Source: Kitasatospora sp. MAA4
Lineage (GTDB): Bacteria; Actinomycetota; Actinomycetes; Streptomycetales; Streptomycetaceae
Direction of reading: 5' to 3'
Assembly (NCBI RefSeq): GCF_029893355.1
Contig: NZ_JARZAI010000015.1
Coordinates: 148,019 to 212,018 of the forward strand
DNA length: 64,000 nucleotides
In this document: piece by piece, positions 9,501 to 17,297 of the stretch
Layout of the letters: every line of letters begins with the position of its first letter
Position numbering within the stretch: the first letter of the stretch is position 1
Translations under genes and position numbers: made by a program
The notes under the pieces: model-generated
What the model saw: only the letters and a program-made list of their open reading frames with translations
The model's database searches: none
Told to the model about the DNA's origin: nothing

Positions 9501-9906
9501 GGTCGGCCAGCGCCGGTCCGCGCCAGAGTGCCAGCGCCGCCCGCAGCGACTGGGCGGCCTGGTCCGGCGCGCCCGACTCCAGCGCCGTGCGGCCGCGGTC
9601 GGCCAGCTCCTGGAACCGGCCCAGGTCGCTGCCCCGCCCGGTCACCCAGTACCCGCCGGGGCCCGAGCCGACCTCGTCCCGTCCGATGGTCCGGCGCAGC
9701 CGCCCGACCAGGGTCTGCAGTGCCGCGGCCGAGTCCTGCGGCTGCTCGCCGTCCCAGACCTCGGCGACCAGCGCGTCGGCCGGCACCGGCCGCCCCTGGC
9801 GCAGGACCAGCGCCGCGAGCAGGGCACGCAGCCGGGCACCGCCCAGCGGGATGGGTGTGCCGTCGTCGTGCTGGGCCGTGGTGGTGCCGAGGATGCCGTA
9901 GAACAC
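6577..9906 (-). CDS. SARP/AfsR-family transcriptional regulator (BTAD, NB-ARC-type ATPase, TPR)
   Basis: About 1109 residues. The GTG at 9906 is preferred because the winged-helix domain begins at once (FYGILGTTTAQ, then GGARLRALLAALVL). Order of domains: OmpR-type DNA-binding domain (~1-90), bacterial transcriptional activation domain (~95-245), an Ala/Pro linker, an ATPase with Walker A LTGPGGSGKTRL near residue 290 and a LILDNCEHL Walker B, the GLPLAIELAAARL motif, then TPR-like helices to the end. Such proteins activate secondary-metabolite or export genes in response to ATP-dependent oligomerisation. It converges on the DrrAB-like exporter, so the exporter is a possible target by location only. 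Confidence 0.88.
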   Translation of the reverse strand: MFYGILGTTTAQHDDGTPIPLGGARLRALLAALVLRQGRPVPADALVAEVWDGEQPQDSAAALQTLVGRLRRTIGRDEVGSGPGGYWVTGRGSDLGRFQELADRGRTALESGAPDQAAQSLRAALALWRGPALADLPDRSGSAVRLEAQRTEVLRQRIAADLALGRATAVTAELAGLCADRPLDEPLHVLWIRALHQSGRTAEALSRYEAVRRALADRLGVDPGMQLAELHRQLLAADGPRSAPEPAAAPLAAPAPPPTGNLRARLTSFVGREQDLDALAGCLVPAMTRLVTLTGPGGSGKTRLSIEAGHRAQAAGLWPDGTWLAELAPLDSPSAVPGAVLSVLGLRGTVLHLADAAEGRPEDPLRRIIERCGPARMLLILDNCEHLIQAAAELADQLLAECPGLTILATSREPLGVPGEVVLPVEPLPDPTALRLLADRGAAARPGFDPAEDPASCTEICRRLDGLPLAIELAAARLRSMTPGQLAARLDGRFALLNRGSRTLLPRQQTLRAVVDWSWELLDARERAVLRRLSVFAGGWTLEDAAQVCADGQEVQSADVADLIFSLVDKSLLVAGLDPEGPPRYRMLETIHEYAAERLAEAAEPEVALRHLACFRELVRNSELNLHGPQQVHWLGVLEREKDNVRAALRRAVDAGAEADALVLTLGMSWFWALRDYREESRSWFEAVAALGPDPYADDAPAPQPLDRLLIEYPLPMAEPVLHEARRQVRLLLLVSKFDGGMDVIGDEGCVDLAQRVLRLYTPELPQSYTVTPLLRIFAGFLSGWMDRMEELLDDAVAGCRRYGRDSALAFSLQLRAKMSNDKAGGLAQAERDGTEALEIYTRLGDSWGMAEAFGALAETASHGGDPTAAAPYYRRAIELAEELGATQETPVLRVQLGEALLASDEAAGEKLITEALNGLRPGASASAGPLFFGHLVLAALYGSRGEFAAAERELDKLDAVNGQFGRAVPGVFQGMVSCSRALVAALASDLPRALTALRQGRNQLVEVSGTATIFAQHVTMMTMPVAVGVLAQLAERDEDRALAGRLVLILGAHGQVMVQGSHLQRLEHERCRAVLVGLLGEQEYERAYAEGGGLPFEEAVALLDEVVG

Positions 9907-10006
9907 CTGACCATTCTGTCCTGTCGTTTGTCCGCAGCCGTACCGCCCGGCATGATCGGTCGGGTCAGCCCGCCCGATGCCCAGTCCCCCCGGAGACCCG
10001 AACACC

Positions 10007-10816
10007 ATGAGCTATGCCGACGCACGACGCCCGGGTAGTGAGGAGCGCCGGATCAGTCCGGTGTTCTGGGTCCTGCTGGCGATACTGGGCACCTCCGGCT
10101 GGGCGGTGTGGACGGGGTACGGCACCGCGAGCTTCGGCGTCTTCCTCTTCGTGGTGGCCGGCTGGATGGTCTCGCTCTGCCTGCACGAGTACGCGCACGC
10201 CCGCACCGCGCTGCACGGCGGGGACATCACGGTGGGCGCCAAGGGCTATCTGACGCTCAATCCGTTCAAGTACGCCAACGCGGTGCTGAGTTTCGTGCTG
10301 CCGGTGGTCTTCGTCATCCTCGGCGGCATCGGCCTGCCGGGCGGCGCGGTCTTCATCGAGCGCCACCGCATCCACGGGCGGCTCAAGCACAGCCTGATCT
10401 CGGCGGCCGGGCCGCTGGTGAACCTGCTCTGCGCGGTGCTGCTGCTGGTGCCGGTCGGCGCCGGCTGGCTGGACGACCTGCCGGCGAGCATCGCGGTCAA
10501 CGGCTACCCGGTGAGCTCCTTCGCGGCCGCACTGTCCTTCCTCGGCCTGCTCCAGGTGAGCGCCGCGCTGCTGAACCTGCTGCCGATCCCCGGCCTGGAC
10601 GGCTACGGGATCGTCGAGCCCTGGCTCTCGCTGAAGACCCGCCGCGCGGTGCAGCCCTTCGCGCCGTACGGGCTGATGGCGGTCTTCGTGGTGCTCTGGC
10701 AGTCGCAGGTGAACCAGTGGTTCTTCGGCCTGGTGCACGACATCCTCGGCCTGTTCGGGGTCCAGGACGGGTTCGCCGAGGCGGGGCAGTACCTGTTCCG
10801 GTTCTGGACGCACTGA
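10007..10816 (+). CDS. Site-2 protease family (M50) membrane metalloprotease
   Basis: A 269-residue polytopic protein with the zinc-binding motif HEYAH (His60, Glu61, His64) in a membrane segment, and the third ligand motif LLPIPGLDGYGI further on (the N/L-P-x-x-D-G of S2P proteases). GGAG lies 11 bp before the ATG. No PDZ domain is present, so it is a minimal SpoIVFB/Rip-like form that cuts transmembrane substrates within the bilayer. The substrate is unknown; the neighbours give no hint. Confidence 0.85.
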   Translation: MSYADARRPGSEERRISPVFWVLLAILGTSGWAVWTGYGTASFGVFLFVVAGWMVSLCLHEYAHARTALHGGDITVGAKGYLTLNPFKYANAVLSFVLPVVFVILGGIGLPGGAVFIERHRIHGRLKHSLISAAGPLVNLLCAVLLLVPVGAGWLDDLPASIAVNGYPVSSFAAALSFLGLLQVSAALLNLLPIPGLDGYGIVEPWLSLKTRRAVQPFAPYGLMAVFVVLWQSQVNQWFFGLVHDILGLFGVQDGFAEAGQYLFRFWTH

Positions 10817-10825
10817 CCCCGCGGA

Positions 10826-11008
10826 TCAGTTCCTGTCGGCCGCCTGGGCCAGGCGCTCCTTGCGGAGGTAGAACCAGGCCATGTTGCTGGAGAGGCCGGC
10901 CAGCAGCACCCAGATCACGCCGAACCAGTTGCCCTGCACGAAGGAGACCACGGCGGCGGCCACCGCGAGGACGAAGACGATCGAGGCGTACAGGGCGTTG
11001 CGGGGCAT
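10826..11008 (-). CDS. Small two-TM membrane protein
   Basis: A 60-residue protein with two hydrophobic helices (LYASIVFVLAVAAAVVSFV and FGVIWVLLAGLSSNMAWFYL) and a charged tail KERLAQAADRN. No known function. It converges on the M50 protease gene with a 9-bp gap. Confidence 0.7.
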   Translation of the reverse strand: MPRNALYASIVFVLAVAAAVVSFVQGNWFGVIWVLLAGLSSNMAWFYLRKERLAQAADRN

Positions 11009-11198
11009 GGCGGCCGGCTCCAGGGGTCGGGGTCTGTCGGCCCCCATTCTCGCCGAAGGCCGTCGACCACCCGCAGCGGGGTGGCGCCGGGCCCGCCGTG
11101 TCGTCACACGATCTTCACAGCGCAGTCCCGTCACCGGATCGGGGGACGCTGGGGTGAAGAGCCTTTCGGCGACGTGCGAACGGCTCCATCCTGTGCGC

Positions 11199-11828
11199 AT
11201 GGACGCGATGCGAGTGTCGGAACTCACCGAGCAGCTCACCTTCGACAGCGGCGCACCGGTCGGCGGACGGCTGGGCGGCCCGAGCGCCGGCTCGGGCCTG
11301 CTCGCGGCGACCCGCGCCTTCGCCGGGGCGCTGCGCGGCTCGGTCACCCGGCGCTCCGCCCGCGGGCTGCTGCTGGTCGGCACCCCGCAGCACGAACCGT
11401 GGCACCTGGCCGCGCACCTGCGCGACGAGGCGTCCTGGTCCGGCGCGCCGCTGCTGGCCCCGGCGCTGGTGCGGCACGAGGTCCCGGCCGGGGCGCCCGC
11501 GCACCTGCGGCACGACCTGCGGCGGCTGGCGCAGGCGCGGCGCGGCGAGACGGTGCTGGTGGTCACACCGGTGGCGGCCGACGCCGTCCTGCTGGACCGG
11601 GTGCAGGACGCCCGGCGCGCCGGGGCGACGGTGCTGGCGCTGGAGGCGGGCGACCCGGAGCTGTCGGCGCTCGCGCACGAGAGCCTGACGGTGGACAGCC
11701 CGGACGAGCCGGGCTTCGACCTGGTCCAGCACCTGGTCAGCGCGGCGGCCGGGGAACGGCGGCGGGCCGGCTCGCGGCTCTCCCGGCTGCTGGCGACCTT
11801 CAGCACCGAGCCGGTCAACCGCTGGTAG
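11199..11828 (+). CDS. Conserved actinobacterial hypothetical protein
   Basis: 209 residues. It has a Gly/Ser-rich start, then a Rossmann-like alternation: GLLLVGTP-x5-HLAAHL, ETVLVVTPVAADAVLLDRV and ATVLALEAGDPELSALAHESL, which is reminiscent of SIS-type sugar-isomerase folds. The ATG at 11199 is used; a second in-frame ATG at 11208 is possible. Function not recognised. Confidence 0.65.
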   Translation: MDAMRVSELTEQLTFDSGAPVGGRLGGPSAGSGLLAATRAFAGALRGSVTRRSARGLLLVGTPQHEPWHLAAHLRDEASWSGAPLLAPALVRHEVPAGAPAHLRHDLRRLAQARRGETVLVVTPVAADAVLLDRVQDARRAGATVLALEAGDPELSALAHESLTVDSPDEPGFDLVQHLVSAAAGERRRAGSRLSRLLATFSTEPVNRW

Positions 11829-11895
11829 CCGACCTGCGGCGGGCGTGGCGAAATCCCGTTGCCCGCAGCGGCCGGCCCGCGCATCATGACCTCAC

Positions 11896-13221
11896 GTGAG
11901 CGACGACAGCCGAAGTACCCGTCCCAGCCTGTTCGGCAGGATCCGCCCGGATCTGTCCCCCTGGCGCACCTCCCGCGACTTCCGGCTGCTCTGGGGCTCG
12001 GGCTGCGTCTCCTCCTTCGGCAGCTTCCTCACCTACGTCGCCGTCCCGTTGCAGGTCAAGGACCTCACCGGCTCCTACCTTGCGGTCGGCCTGATCGGCG
12101 CGGTCGAACTGCTGCCGCTGATCTTCTTCGGACTCTGGGGCGGCGCGCTGGCCGATGCGCTGGACCGGCGCAAGCTGGTGCTGGCCTCCGAGGCGGGACT
12201 CGGCCTGCTGTCCGCGCTGCTGCTGGTCAACGCGCTGCTGCCGCACCCCGTGCTCTGGCCGATCTACCTGGTCGCCGCGCTGGTCGCGGCCGTGGACGGC
12301 CTCCAGCGCCCGGCGCTGGACACCCTCGTCCCGCGGATCGTCGAGCACGACCAGATGACCGCCGCCTTCGCGCTGATCTCGCTCTACCGCAGCACGAGTT
12401 CGGTGCTCGGCCCGGCACTGGCCGGGTTCGTCGTGGCGTTCGCGGGCGTGCAGACCGCGTACGCGCTGGACGTCGCCACGTTCGCCGTCTCGCTGCTGCT
12501 GCTCGCGCGGCTCAGCGCGGTGCCGCCGCCCAGCGGCGCTTCGAGGCCGTCCGTCGCGGCGATCGTCGCGGGCGTGAAGTACGCCTGGAGCCGTCCGGAA
12601 CTGCTGGGCACCTACGTGGTCGACATCGTCGCGATGTTCTTCGCGTTCCCCGTCGCGATCTTCCCGTTCCTCGCCGACGACCTGCACGCGCACTGGGCGC
12701 TGGGCCTGCTGTACGGCGCGTCGGCGGTCGGCGCGCTGCTGGTCTCGGCGACCAGCGGGTGGGCGTCCGGGGTGCACCGGCACGGGCGGATGGTGGTGCT
12801 GGCGGCGCTCGGCTGGGGCGCAGCAATGGCGCTGGCCGGGCTGGTGGGCAACCTCTGGCTGGTGCTGTTCTTCCTGGCGGTGGCGGGCGGCGCCGACATG
12901 ATCAGCGGGATGGGCCGGTCGACCATCTGGAACCAGTCGATCCCGGACGAGCTGCGCGGCCGGCTGGCCGGCGTGGAGCTGCTGAGCTACTCGGTGGGGC
13001 CGCAGCTCGGCCAGGTCCGGGCCGGCGGTATGGCCGGGACGGTCGGGGTGCGCGGCTCGATCTGGATGGGCGGGCTGGCCTGCGTGGCCGGGGTGCTCGG
13101 ACTGGCCGCCGTGCTGCCGAAGCTGCTCGCCTACGACTCCCGCACCGACCCGCACGCGGCGGCCGTCCGCGCCCAGCGGGAGCGGACGGCCGAAGCCACC
13201 GAGGTGGCCCCGGCAGCCTGA
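11896..13221 (+). CDS. MFS transporter, enterobactin exporter (EntS)-like
   Basis: A 441-residue 12-TM major facilitator starting at GTG 11896. It shows the group-typical beginning 'RTSRDFRLLWGSGCVSSFGS', the loop-2/3 region WGGALADALDRRKLVL, and the second-half signature 'FLAVAGGADMISGMGRSTIWNQ-SIPDELRGRL'. Relatives export siderophores or macrolides. A long charged C-tail (RAQRERTAEATEVAPAA) faces the cytoplasm. No siderophore genes are nearby. Confidence 0.85.
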   Translation: MSDDSRSTRPSLFGRIRPDLSPWRTSRDFRLLWGSGCVSSFGSFLTYVAVPLQVKDLTGSYLAVGLIGAVELLPLIFFGLWGGALADALDRRKLVLASEAGLGLLSALLLVNALLPHPVLWPIYLVAALVAAVDGLQRPALDTLVPRIVEHDQMTAAFALISLYRSTSSVLGPALAGFVVAFAGVQTAYALDVATFAVSLLLLARLSAVPPPSGASRPSVAAIVAGVKYAWSRPELLGTYVVDIVAMFFAFPVAIFPFLADDLHAHWALGLLYGASAVGALLVSATSGWASGVHRHGRMVVLAALGWGAAMALAGLVGNLWLVLFFLAVAGGADMISGMGRSTIWNQSIPDELRGRLAGVELLSYSVGPQLGQVRAGGMAGTVGVRGSIWMGGLACVAGVLGLAAVLPKLLAYDSRTDPHAAAVRAQRERTAEATEVAPAA

Positions 13222-13228
13222 CGCCGGC

Positions 13229-13465
13229 TCAGTCCCGGTCCTCCCCCTCCTCGGCGGGGCGGTCGTGCCAGCGCGGGTCGTTCTGCCACTCCCGGTTGCG
13301 CTCCGCCGCGATCTCCAGCGCGTGCGCGGCCTCCTCGCGGGTGGCGTACGGGCCCAGCCGGTCCTTGGCCGGGCACTCCGGTCCCTCCTCGACCTTGCCG
13401 TGCTTGACGCAGTAGAACCACTCGCCCGGCTTTCCGGTGGGCTTGCGGCCGAATCCCAGGGGCAT
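13229..13465 (-). CDS. Small conserved protein, SPOR-like fold possible
   Basis: 78 residues: GKPGEWFYCVKHGKVEEGPEC followed by KDRLGPYATREEAAHALE and an acidic tail. The pattern 'GPYATREEAAHALEIAAERN' resembles the repeat helix of SPOR-type proteins, and the two Cys might bind a metal. It diverges from map. Function unknown. Confidence 0.75.
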   Translation of the reverse strand: MPLGFGRKPTGKPGEWFYCVKHGKVEEGPECPAKDRLGPYATREEAAHALEIAAERNREWQNDPRWHDRPAEEGEDRD

Positions 13466-13559
13466 GGGCCTCTTCCTCTCGTTCGGGGAGATCATTCCCG
13501 GCCGTCCTTCTCGCACACACAACCGGGGTGGAACAGGCCTGCGGGATAGAATCGCGGCC

Positions 13560-14408
13560 ATGGCTCACCTCGTTCCCGGCACCCAGTCCCCCGTCCGCAA
13601 GGTTCCGGCGCACATCGCCCGTCCGGAGTACGTCGGCAAGCCCGCGCCGACGCCGTACACCGGGCCCGAGGTGCAGACGGCCGAGACCATCGACAAGATG
13701 CGGATCGCCAGCCGGATCGCCGCGCAGGCGATGGCCGAGGCCGCGAAGCTGATCGCGCCGGGTGTCACCACCGACGAACTGGACGCCGTCGCCCACGCGT
13801 ACATGTGCGACCACGGCGCCTACCCGTCCGACCTCGGCTACCGCGGCTTCCCGAAGTCGATCTGCACCTCCGTCAACGAGGTCATCTGCCACGGCATCCC
13901 GGACTCGACGGTCCTTCAGGACGGCGACATCGTCAACATCGACGCCACCGCCTACATCCACGGGGTGCACGGCGACCTGAACGCCACCTACCTGTGCGGC
14001 GACGTCGACGAGGAGTCGCGGCTGCTGGTGGAGCGCACCCGGGAGTCGCTCGACCGGGCGATCAAGGCGGTCAAGCCCGGCCGCCAGATCAACGTGATCG
14101 GCCGGGTCATCGAGTCCTACGCCAAGCGCTTCGACTACGGCGTGGTCCGGGACTTCACCGGCCACGGGATCAACACGTCGTTCCACTCCGGCCTGATCGT
14201 CCCGCACTACGACAGCGAGCGGGCCACCGAGGTGATCAAGCCCGGGATGACCTTCACCATCGAGCCGATGCTCACCCTGGGCACCTACGACTACGAGATC
14301 TGGCCGGACGGCTGGACCGTGGTCACCAAGGACCGCAAGCGCACCGCGCAGTTCGAGCACACGCTGGTGGTCACGGCCGACGGTGCCGAGGTCCTCACCC
14401 TCCCCTGA
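13560..14408 (+). CDS. map: Type I methionine aminopeptidase
   Basis: 282 residues. The enzyme removes the initiator methionine from nascent proteins and uses a dinuclear metal centre. All five ligands are visible: the two Asp in 'GDIVNIDATAYIHGVHGDLNATY', His in 'FTGHGINTSFH', Glu in 'MTFTIEPML' and Glu in 'TAQFEHTLVVT'. The substrate-pocket His is in 'VICHGIP'. The ~40-residue N-terminal extension with PARPEYVGK-like Pro-rich sequence is the SH3-ligand-like extension seen in actinobacterial MetAP1c. Streptomyces usually carry more than one map; this is the long form. Confidence 0.95.
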   Translation: MAHLVPGTQSPVRKVPAHIARPEYVGKPAPTPYTGPEVQTAETIDKMRIASRIAAQAMAEAAKLIAPGVTTDELDAVAHAYMCDHGAYPSDLGYRGFPKSICTSVNEVICHGIPDSTVLQDGDIVNIDATAYIHGVHGDLNATYLCGDVDEESRLLVERTRESLDRAIKAVKPGRQINVIGRVIESYAKRFDYGVVRDFTGHGINTSFHSGLIVPHYDSERATEVIKPGMTFTIEPMLTLGTYDYEIWPDGWTVVTKDRKRTAQFEHTLVVTADGAEVLTLP

Positions 14409-14422
14409 AGCTCGGGGCTTGA

Positions 14423-14444
14423 CGGCTGATCAGCTGATCAGCCG
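14423..14444. terminator. Perfect palindrome between convergent genes
   Basis: A 22-bp perfect palindrome whose 20-bp core is GGCTGATCAGCTGATCAGCC. It lies between map and the convergent primase-like gene and overlaps the latter's stop codon. It could fold as a compact bidirectional terminator hairpin. Confidence 0.55.
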
Positions 14445-15145
14445 ATCAGCCACTGCTCCTCGGCGACCGCGCCGACCTCGGTGCACGCGTCCGTCAGCAC
14501 GTCCAGCACGCGCAGCGAGTCCGGCAGCGGCTGCTCGGGGCCGCGCAGCCAGCGCACCTCGGAGCCGTCCGGCAGCGCGGCCGGGGGCAGCAGGGTGTAC
14601 GAGCCGCGGCAGTGCCAGCGCAGGCCGGGGTGCTCGGAGACGGTGTCCGGGTGGGTGTCCAGCGCGCTGGACCACCACTCGTCCTCGTCGGCGGGGGTGC
14701 CGCGGGTGGCGGTGAAGAAGAGGTAGCGCTCCTCGCCGACCGCCGCCACCGGCCCCTCGACGCCCGCCTCGGTCAGCCGCTCCAGCGCCAGCCGTCCGGC
14801 CGAGGCCGGCACGTCCAGGACGTCGTGGGCCCGCCCGGTGGCGGTGATGAAGTTGGCCTGCGGATCACGGGACAGCCAGCGGGCGAGCTGCTCGGCGTCG
14901 GTGGTCGCCTGGGACTGCCAGGCGAACGAGACCGGGTGCTGGGCGGGGGCCGGACAGCCGACCCGGTCGCAGGAGCAGCGATGGCCGGCCGGATGGGCGG
15001 CGGGGGCGAGCGGGAAGCCGGCCCGCACGGCGGCGAGCAGCAGATCGAGTCGGGCCGCCGGGGAGGTCGCGGCGTAGGCATCCGTTCCGGTGCGCTGCCG
15101 ATCGCGTCGCTGCCACCACGTGGTCCACCTGCTGCTGGCTTCCAT
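14438..15145 (-). CDS. Bifunctional DNA primase/polymerase-domain protein
   Basis: 235 residues. The ATG at 15145 is chosen because GAAAGGGG precedes it. It shows the archaeo-eukaryotic primase (Prim-Pol) pattern: 'AARLDLLLAAVRAGFPLAP' and 'HPVSFAWQSQATTDAEQLARWLSRDPQANFITATGRAHDVLDVP', with the catalytic-type acidic residue in VLDVP, then a C-x-C-x-x-VGC-type Cys cluster (CSCDRVGCP) earlier in the chain. The usual second catalytic acidic residue is hard to see, so activity is uncertain. Stand-alone chromosomal copies like this are common in Streptomyces and have no proven role. Confidence 0.7.
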   Translation of the reverse strand: MEASSRWTTWWQRRDRQRTGTDAYAATSPAARLDLLLAAVRAGFPLAPAAHPAGHRCSCDRVGCPAPAQHPVSFAWQSQATTDAEQLARWLSRDPQANFITATGRAHDVLDVPASAGRLALERLTEAGVEGPVAAVGEERYLFFTATRGTPADEDEWWSSALDTHPDTVSEHPGLRWHCRGSYTLLPPAALPDGSEVRWLRGPEQPLPDSLRVLDVLTDACTEVGAVAEEQWLIG

Positions 15146-15477
15146 CGGTCCCCTTTCGCACCTGCTGTGTCTGGGTGGCACAGCGCTCGACGCACATCCG
15201 ACGCAACGTCCCGCGCCACCCGCTGCTTCCCCGGGAGCGCAAGGTCGATCGGCCGGGCGGCCGGAGCCGGGGTCACCGGTCGGCCAACGCCTGGTCCACT
15301 GTGCGGAACGCGAGAACGGAGCTCGGCGGGCAGGCGCAGTTCTGCGCGCCACCCGGCCCGCACGGGGCCGCTGACCCGGGTGAACCCCGAGGGCGTACTG
15401 AGCAGGATAAGGGAGCGCCGGGCTACTGCGGACCCGGGGGTTTGGGTCCGTACCCGATCAGGTGCGAAGCTGGGCGA
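15146..15477. other. Divergent intergenic region, no gene seen
   Basis: 332 bp between the divergent primase-like gene and the small protein at 15478. I see no convincing ORF, hairpin or operator; promoters for both genes must lie here. Confidence 0.5.
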
Positions 15478-15696
15478 ATGAGGAGTGCGGACACCGAATT
15501 CGTGGGCGGGCCGTTGGACGGGCAGGTGCTGCCGATCCTGCTGTCCCCGTTTCACGGCGTACCCAAGGTCTACCGGGTCCCGGTACCCGCGCACGGGGAC
15601 GTGCCGGCCCAGACGCTGCGCTACGTCCGGGCCAAGGAGTACGACGCCAAGGGACGCTCCCGGTGGCGGTACGAGTACGCACCGCCACTGGAATAG
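15478..15696 (+). CDS. Small conserved hypothetical protein
   Basis: 72 residues starting RSADTEFVGGPLDGQ, with a basic/aromatic C-terminal half (YVRAKEYDAKGRSRWRYEY). The 'GGPLDGQVLP' opening recurs in many Streptomyces small proteins and phage proteins of unknown function. Confidence 0.7.
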   Translation: MRSADTEFVGGPLDGQVLPILLSPFHGVPKVYRVPVPAHGDVPAQTLRYVRAKEYDAKGRSRWRYEYAPPLE

Positions 15697-15726
15697 ACCA
15701 CCCCTGTGCTCCTTCTCACCTTCTCC

Positions 15727-16410
15727 TCACGCCTCTTCGGCCAGGATCAGGTAGAGCTTCTTGCGGGCCTCGACGAGGACCGCGAGCCCCTTGGCGCGCT
15801 GCTCCTCGGTGCCGGTGCCCATCACCTGGCGGATCGCCTGCTCGACCGAGGCGAGCGCCTGGCCGACCTCCTGGACCGCCTCCCAGCCGACCTCGCGGCC
15901 GGTCTGCATCCACGGCTCCGCCGGGCCGGCCTCGGCCTCGGTGCGGCCCGCGTCGGTCAGCGTGAACAGCCGCTTGCCGCTGGACTCCTGAGCGGCGATC
16001 AGGCCCTCCTCCTCCAGTAGCTGGAGGGTCGGGTAGACCGAACCCGGGCTGGGGCGCCAGGCGCCGTCGGTCCGCCCACCGATCTCGGTGATCATCTCGT
16101 AGCCGTGCATCGGCCGGTCCTTGAGCAGCGCGAGCAGCGAGGCACGGACATCCCCGCGCCGCGCCCGCCCGCCGTGCCGCCCACGCCCCCGGCCACCGCC
16201 GCCGTGCCCGAAGGGCCCACCGCCGAACGGCCCGCCACCGCCGAACGGCGGCCCGAACCCCCCGCGCCCGCGCCCCTCGACGCGCTCTCCCCCTTCTCCC
16301 GGCAGCCCGCCGAAGCCCGGCCCGCGCCGCCTGCCCTGTCCACGCCTGCTCCGGCCGCCAGGGCCGAACGAGTACTCCGCGCGCATGATGCGCACCACCT
16401 CTCGGTTCAT
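15727..16410 (-). CDS. PadR-family transcriptional regulator
   Basis: 227 residues. The ATG at 16410 is chosen because AGGAAG stands 8 nt upstream, and because longer reading would run through the operator palindromes. An extended Gly/Arg/Pro-rich N-terminal tail of ~80 residues precedes the winged-helix domain (RASLLALLKDRPMHGYEMITEI, then 'GAWRPSPGSVYPTLQLLEEEGLI' and the wing 'GKRLFTLTDAGR'). A C-terminal dimerisation helix region follows. Members repress their own gene and efflux or stress genes. Two TATATCG palindromes upstream support autoregulation. Confidence 0.9.
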   Translation of the reverse strand: MNREVVRIMRAEYSFGPGGRSRRGQGRRRGPGFGGLPGEGGERVEGRGRGGFGPPFGGGGPFGGGPFGHGGGGRGRGRHGGRARRGDVRASLLALLKDRPMHGYEMITEIGGRTDGAWRPSPGSVYPTLQLLEEEGLIAAQESSGKRLFTLTDAGRTEAEAGPAEPWMQTGREVGWEAVQEVGQALASVEQAIRQVMGTGTEEQRAKGLAVLVEARKKLYLILAEEA

Positions 16411-16450
16411 CGGCGGTACTTCCTCTCGAAGTACTGTCTCGATGCTTCGA

Positions 16451-16497
16451 CGATATATCGCTAACTGTCGCTCGTCAACGCTCACCGATATATCGGT
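16451..16497. promoter_or_regulatory. Twin PadR operator palindromes
   Basis: CGATATATCG (16451-16460) and ACCGATATATCGGT (16484-16497), centres 35 bp apart, upstream of the PadR gene. They are AT-rich in a GC-rich setting and share the core CGATATATCG, as expected of two dimer sites for one regulator. Confidence 0.75.
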
Positions 16498-16510
16498 GGC
16501 TGTCTTGTGA

Positions 16511-16546
16511 CAGCGAAGTCGGGACGGTTGTCAGCGAAGCCGGGAC
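16511..16546. repeat. Short direct repeat
   Basis: CAGCGAAGTCGGGAC (16511-16525) and CAGCGAAGCCGGGAC (16532-16546) differ by one base and are 21 bp apart, in the spacer between the PadR and GNAT genes. Meaning unknown. Confidence 0.6.
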
Positions 16547-16684
16547 AACGGCTGCTCGTGTCAGCGATTGCGCGCAACTGGCATCTCGTCGGAGCGCGTC
16601 TCGATGGTGGCGACGTCAGAAGTCGTTGCCCGCAATGGCCATACGAGGTCATACCGTGTGGCCGAGACGATCAGGAGCCGTTCC

Positions 16685-17242
16685 ATGCCGGATGAGATCA
16701 CCGTGCACCCCGTCGCCTGGCCACCTGCTCCGATCAGGACCGAGCGGCTCGTGCTCCGCGAGTCCGAGGCCCGGGACCGTGCGGCTCTGATCGACCTGTT
16801 CGCCTCACCGGAGGTGGGCACCTACGTCGGCGGTGCTCGGCCGCGTGACGAGCTCGAGCGCGCGATGCCCGAGGTGCCGGGGCAGCGCTTCGGCTTCTTC
16901 GTGGTCGAGCTCGACGGGGCGACGATCGGCATGATCACGCTCGATCGGCGCGACGCGGAGCGCAAGGGTCACGTCCGTCCGGAAGGCGGCGAGCCCGAGC
17001 TCGGCTACATGTTCCTGCCGCAGGCGTGGGGGCGCGGGTATGCCACCGAGGCGTGCGCGGCGGTGCTCGGCTGGTTCGCCGACGCGCATCCCGGCGAGCC
17101 GGTGGTGCTCTCCAGCCAGACCGCCAACGAGGCCTCGGCGCGCGTCGCGGCGAAGCTGGGGTTCACCGAGGTGGAGCGGTTCGAGGACTACGGCGCCGAG
17201 CAGTGGCTCGGCGTGTGGTCCCCGGGCACGATGTCCGATTGA
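16685..17242 (+). CDS. GNAT-family N-acetyltransferase
   Basis: 185 residues, RimJ/RimL type. The ATG at 16685 has AGGAG 9 bp upstream. Pattern: 'IRTERLVLRESEARDRAALIDLFASPEV', core strand 'FFVVELDGATIGMITLD', acetyl-CoA-binding loop 'LPQAWGRGYATEAC' (Q/R-x-x-G-x-G/A) and 'NEASARVAAKLGFTEV'. It would transfer acetyl from acetyl-CoA to an amine; the substrate is not predictable. Confidence 0.9.
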   Translation: MPDEITVHPVAWPPAPIRTERLVLRESEARDRAALIDLFASPEVGTYVGGARPRDELERAMPEVPGQRFGFFVVELDGATIGMITLDRRDAERKGHVRPEGGEPELGYMFLPQAWGRGYATEACAAVLGWFADAHPGEPVVLSSQTANEASARVAAKLGFTEVERFEDYGAEQWLGVWSPGTMSD

Positions 17243-17253
17243 GCTCATGCCCG

Positions 17254-17285
17254 CAGGGGCGGGTCTCCGCCGAGACCCGCCCCTG
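17254..17285. terminator. Bidirectional terminator
   Basis: Perfect 14-bp stem CAGGGGCGGGTCTC / GAGACCCGCCCCTG with a CGCC loop, placed between the convergent GNAT and alpha-galactosidase genes. Confidence 0.85.
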
Positions 17286-17297
17286 CCGTTCAGTCGA

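Noticed and set aside
7102..10038. 978-codon plus-strand frame opposite the AfsR-like regulator
   Set aside because: Shadow frame rich in Gln/Arg/Gly; the minus strand encodes recognisable BTAD, ATPase and TPR parts.
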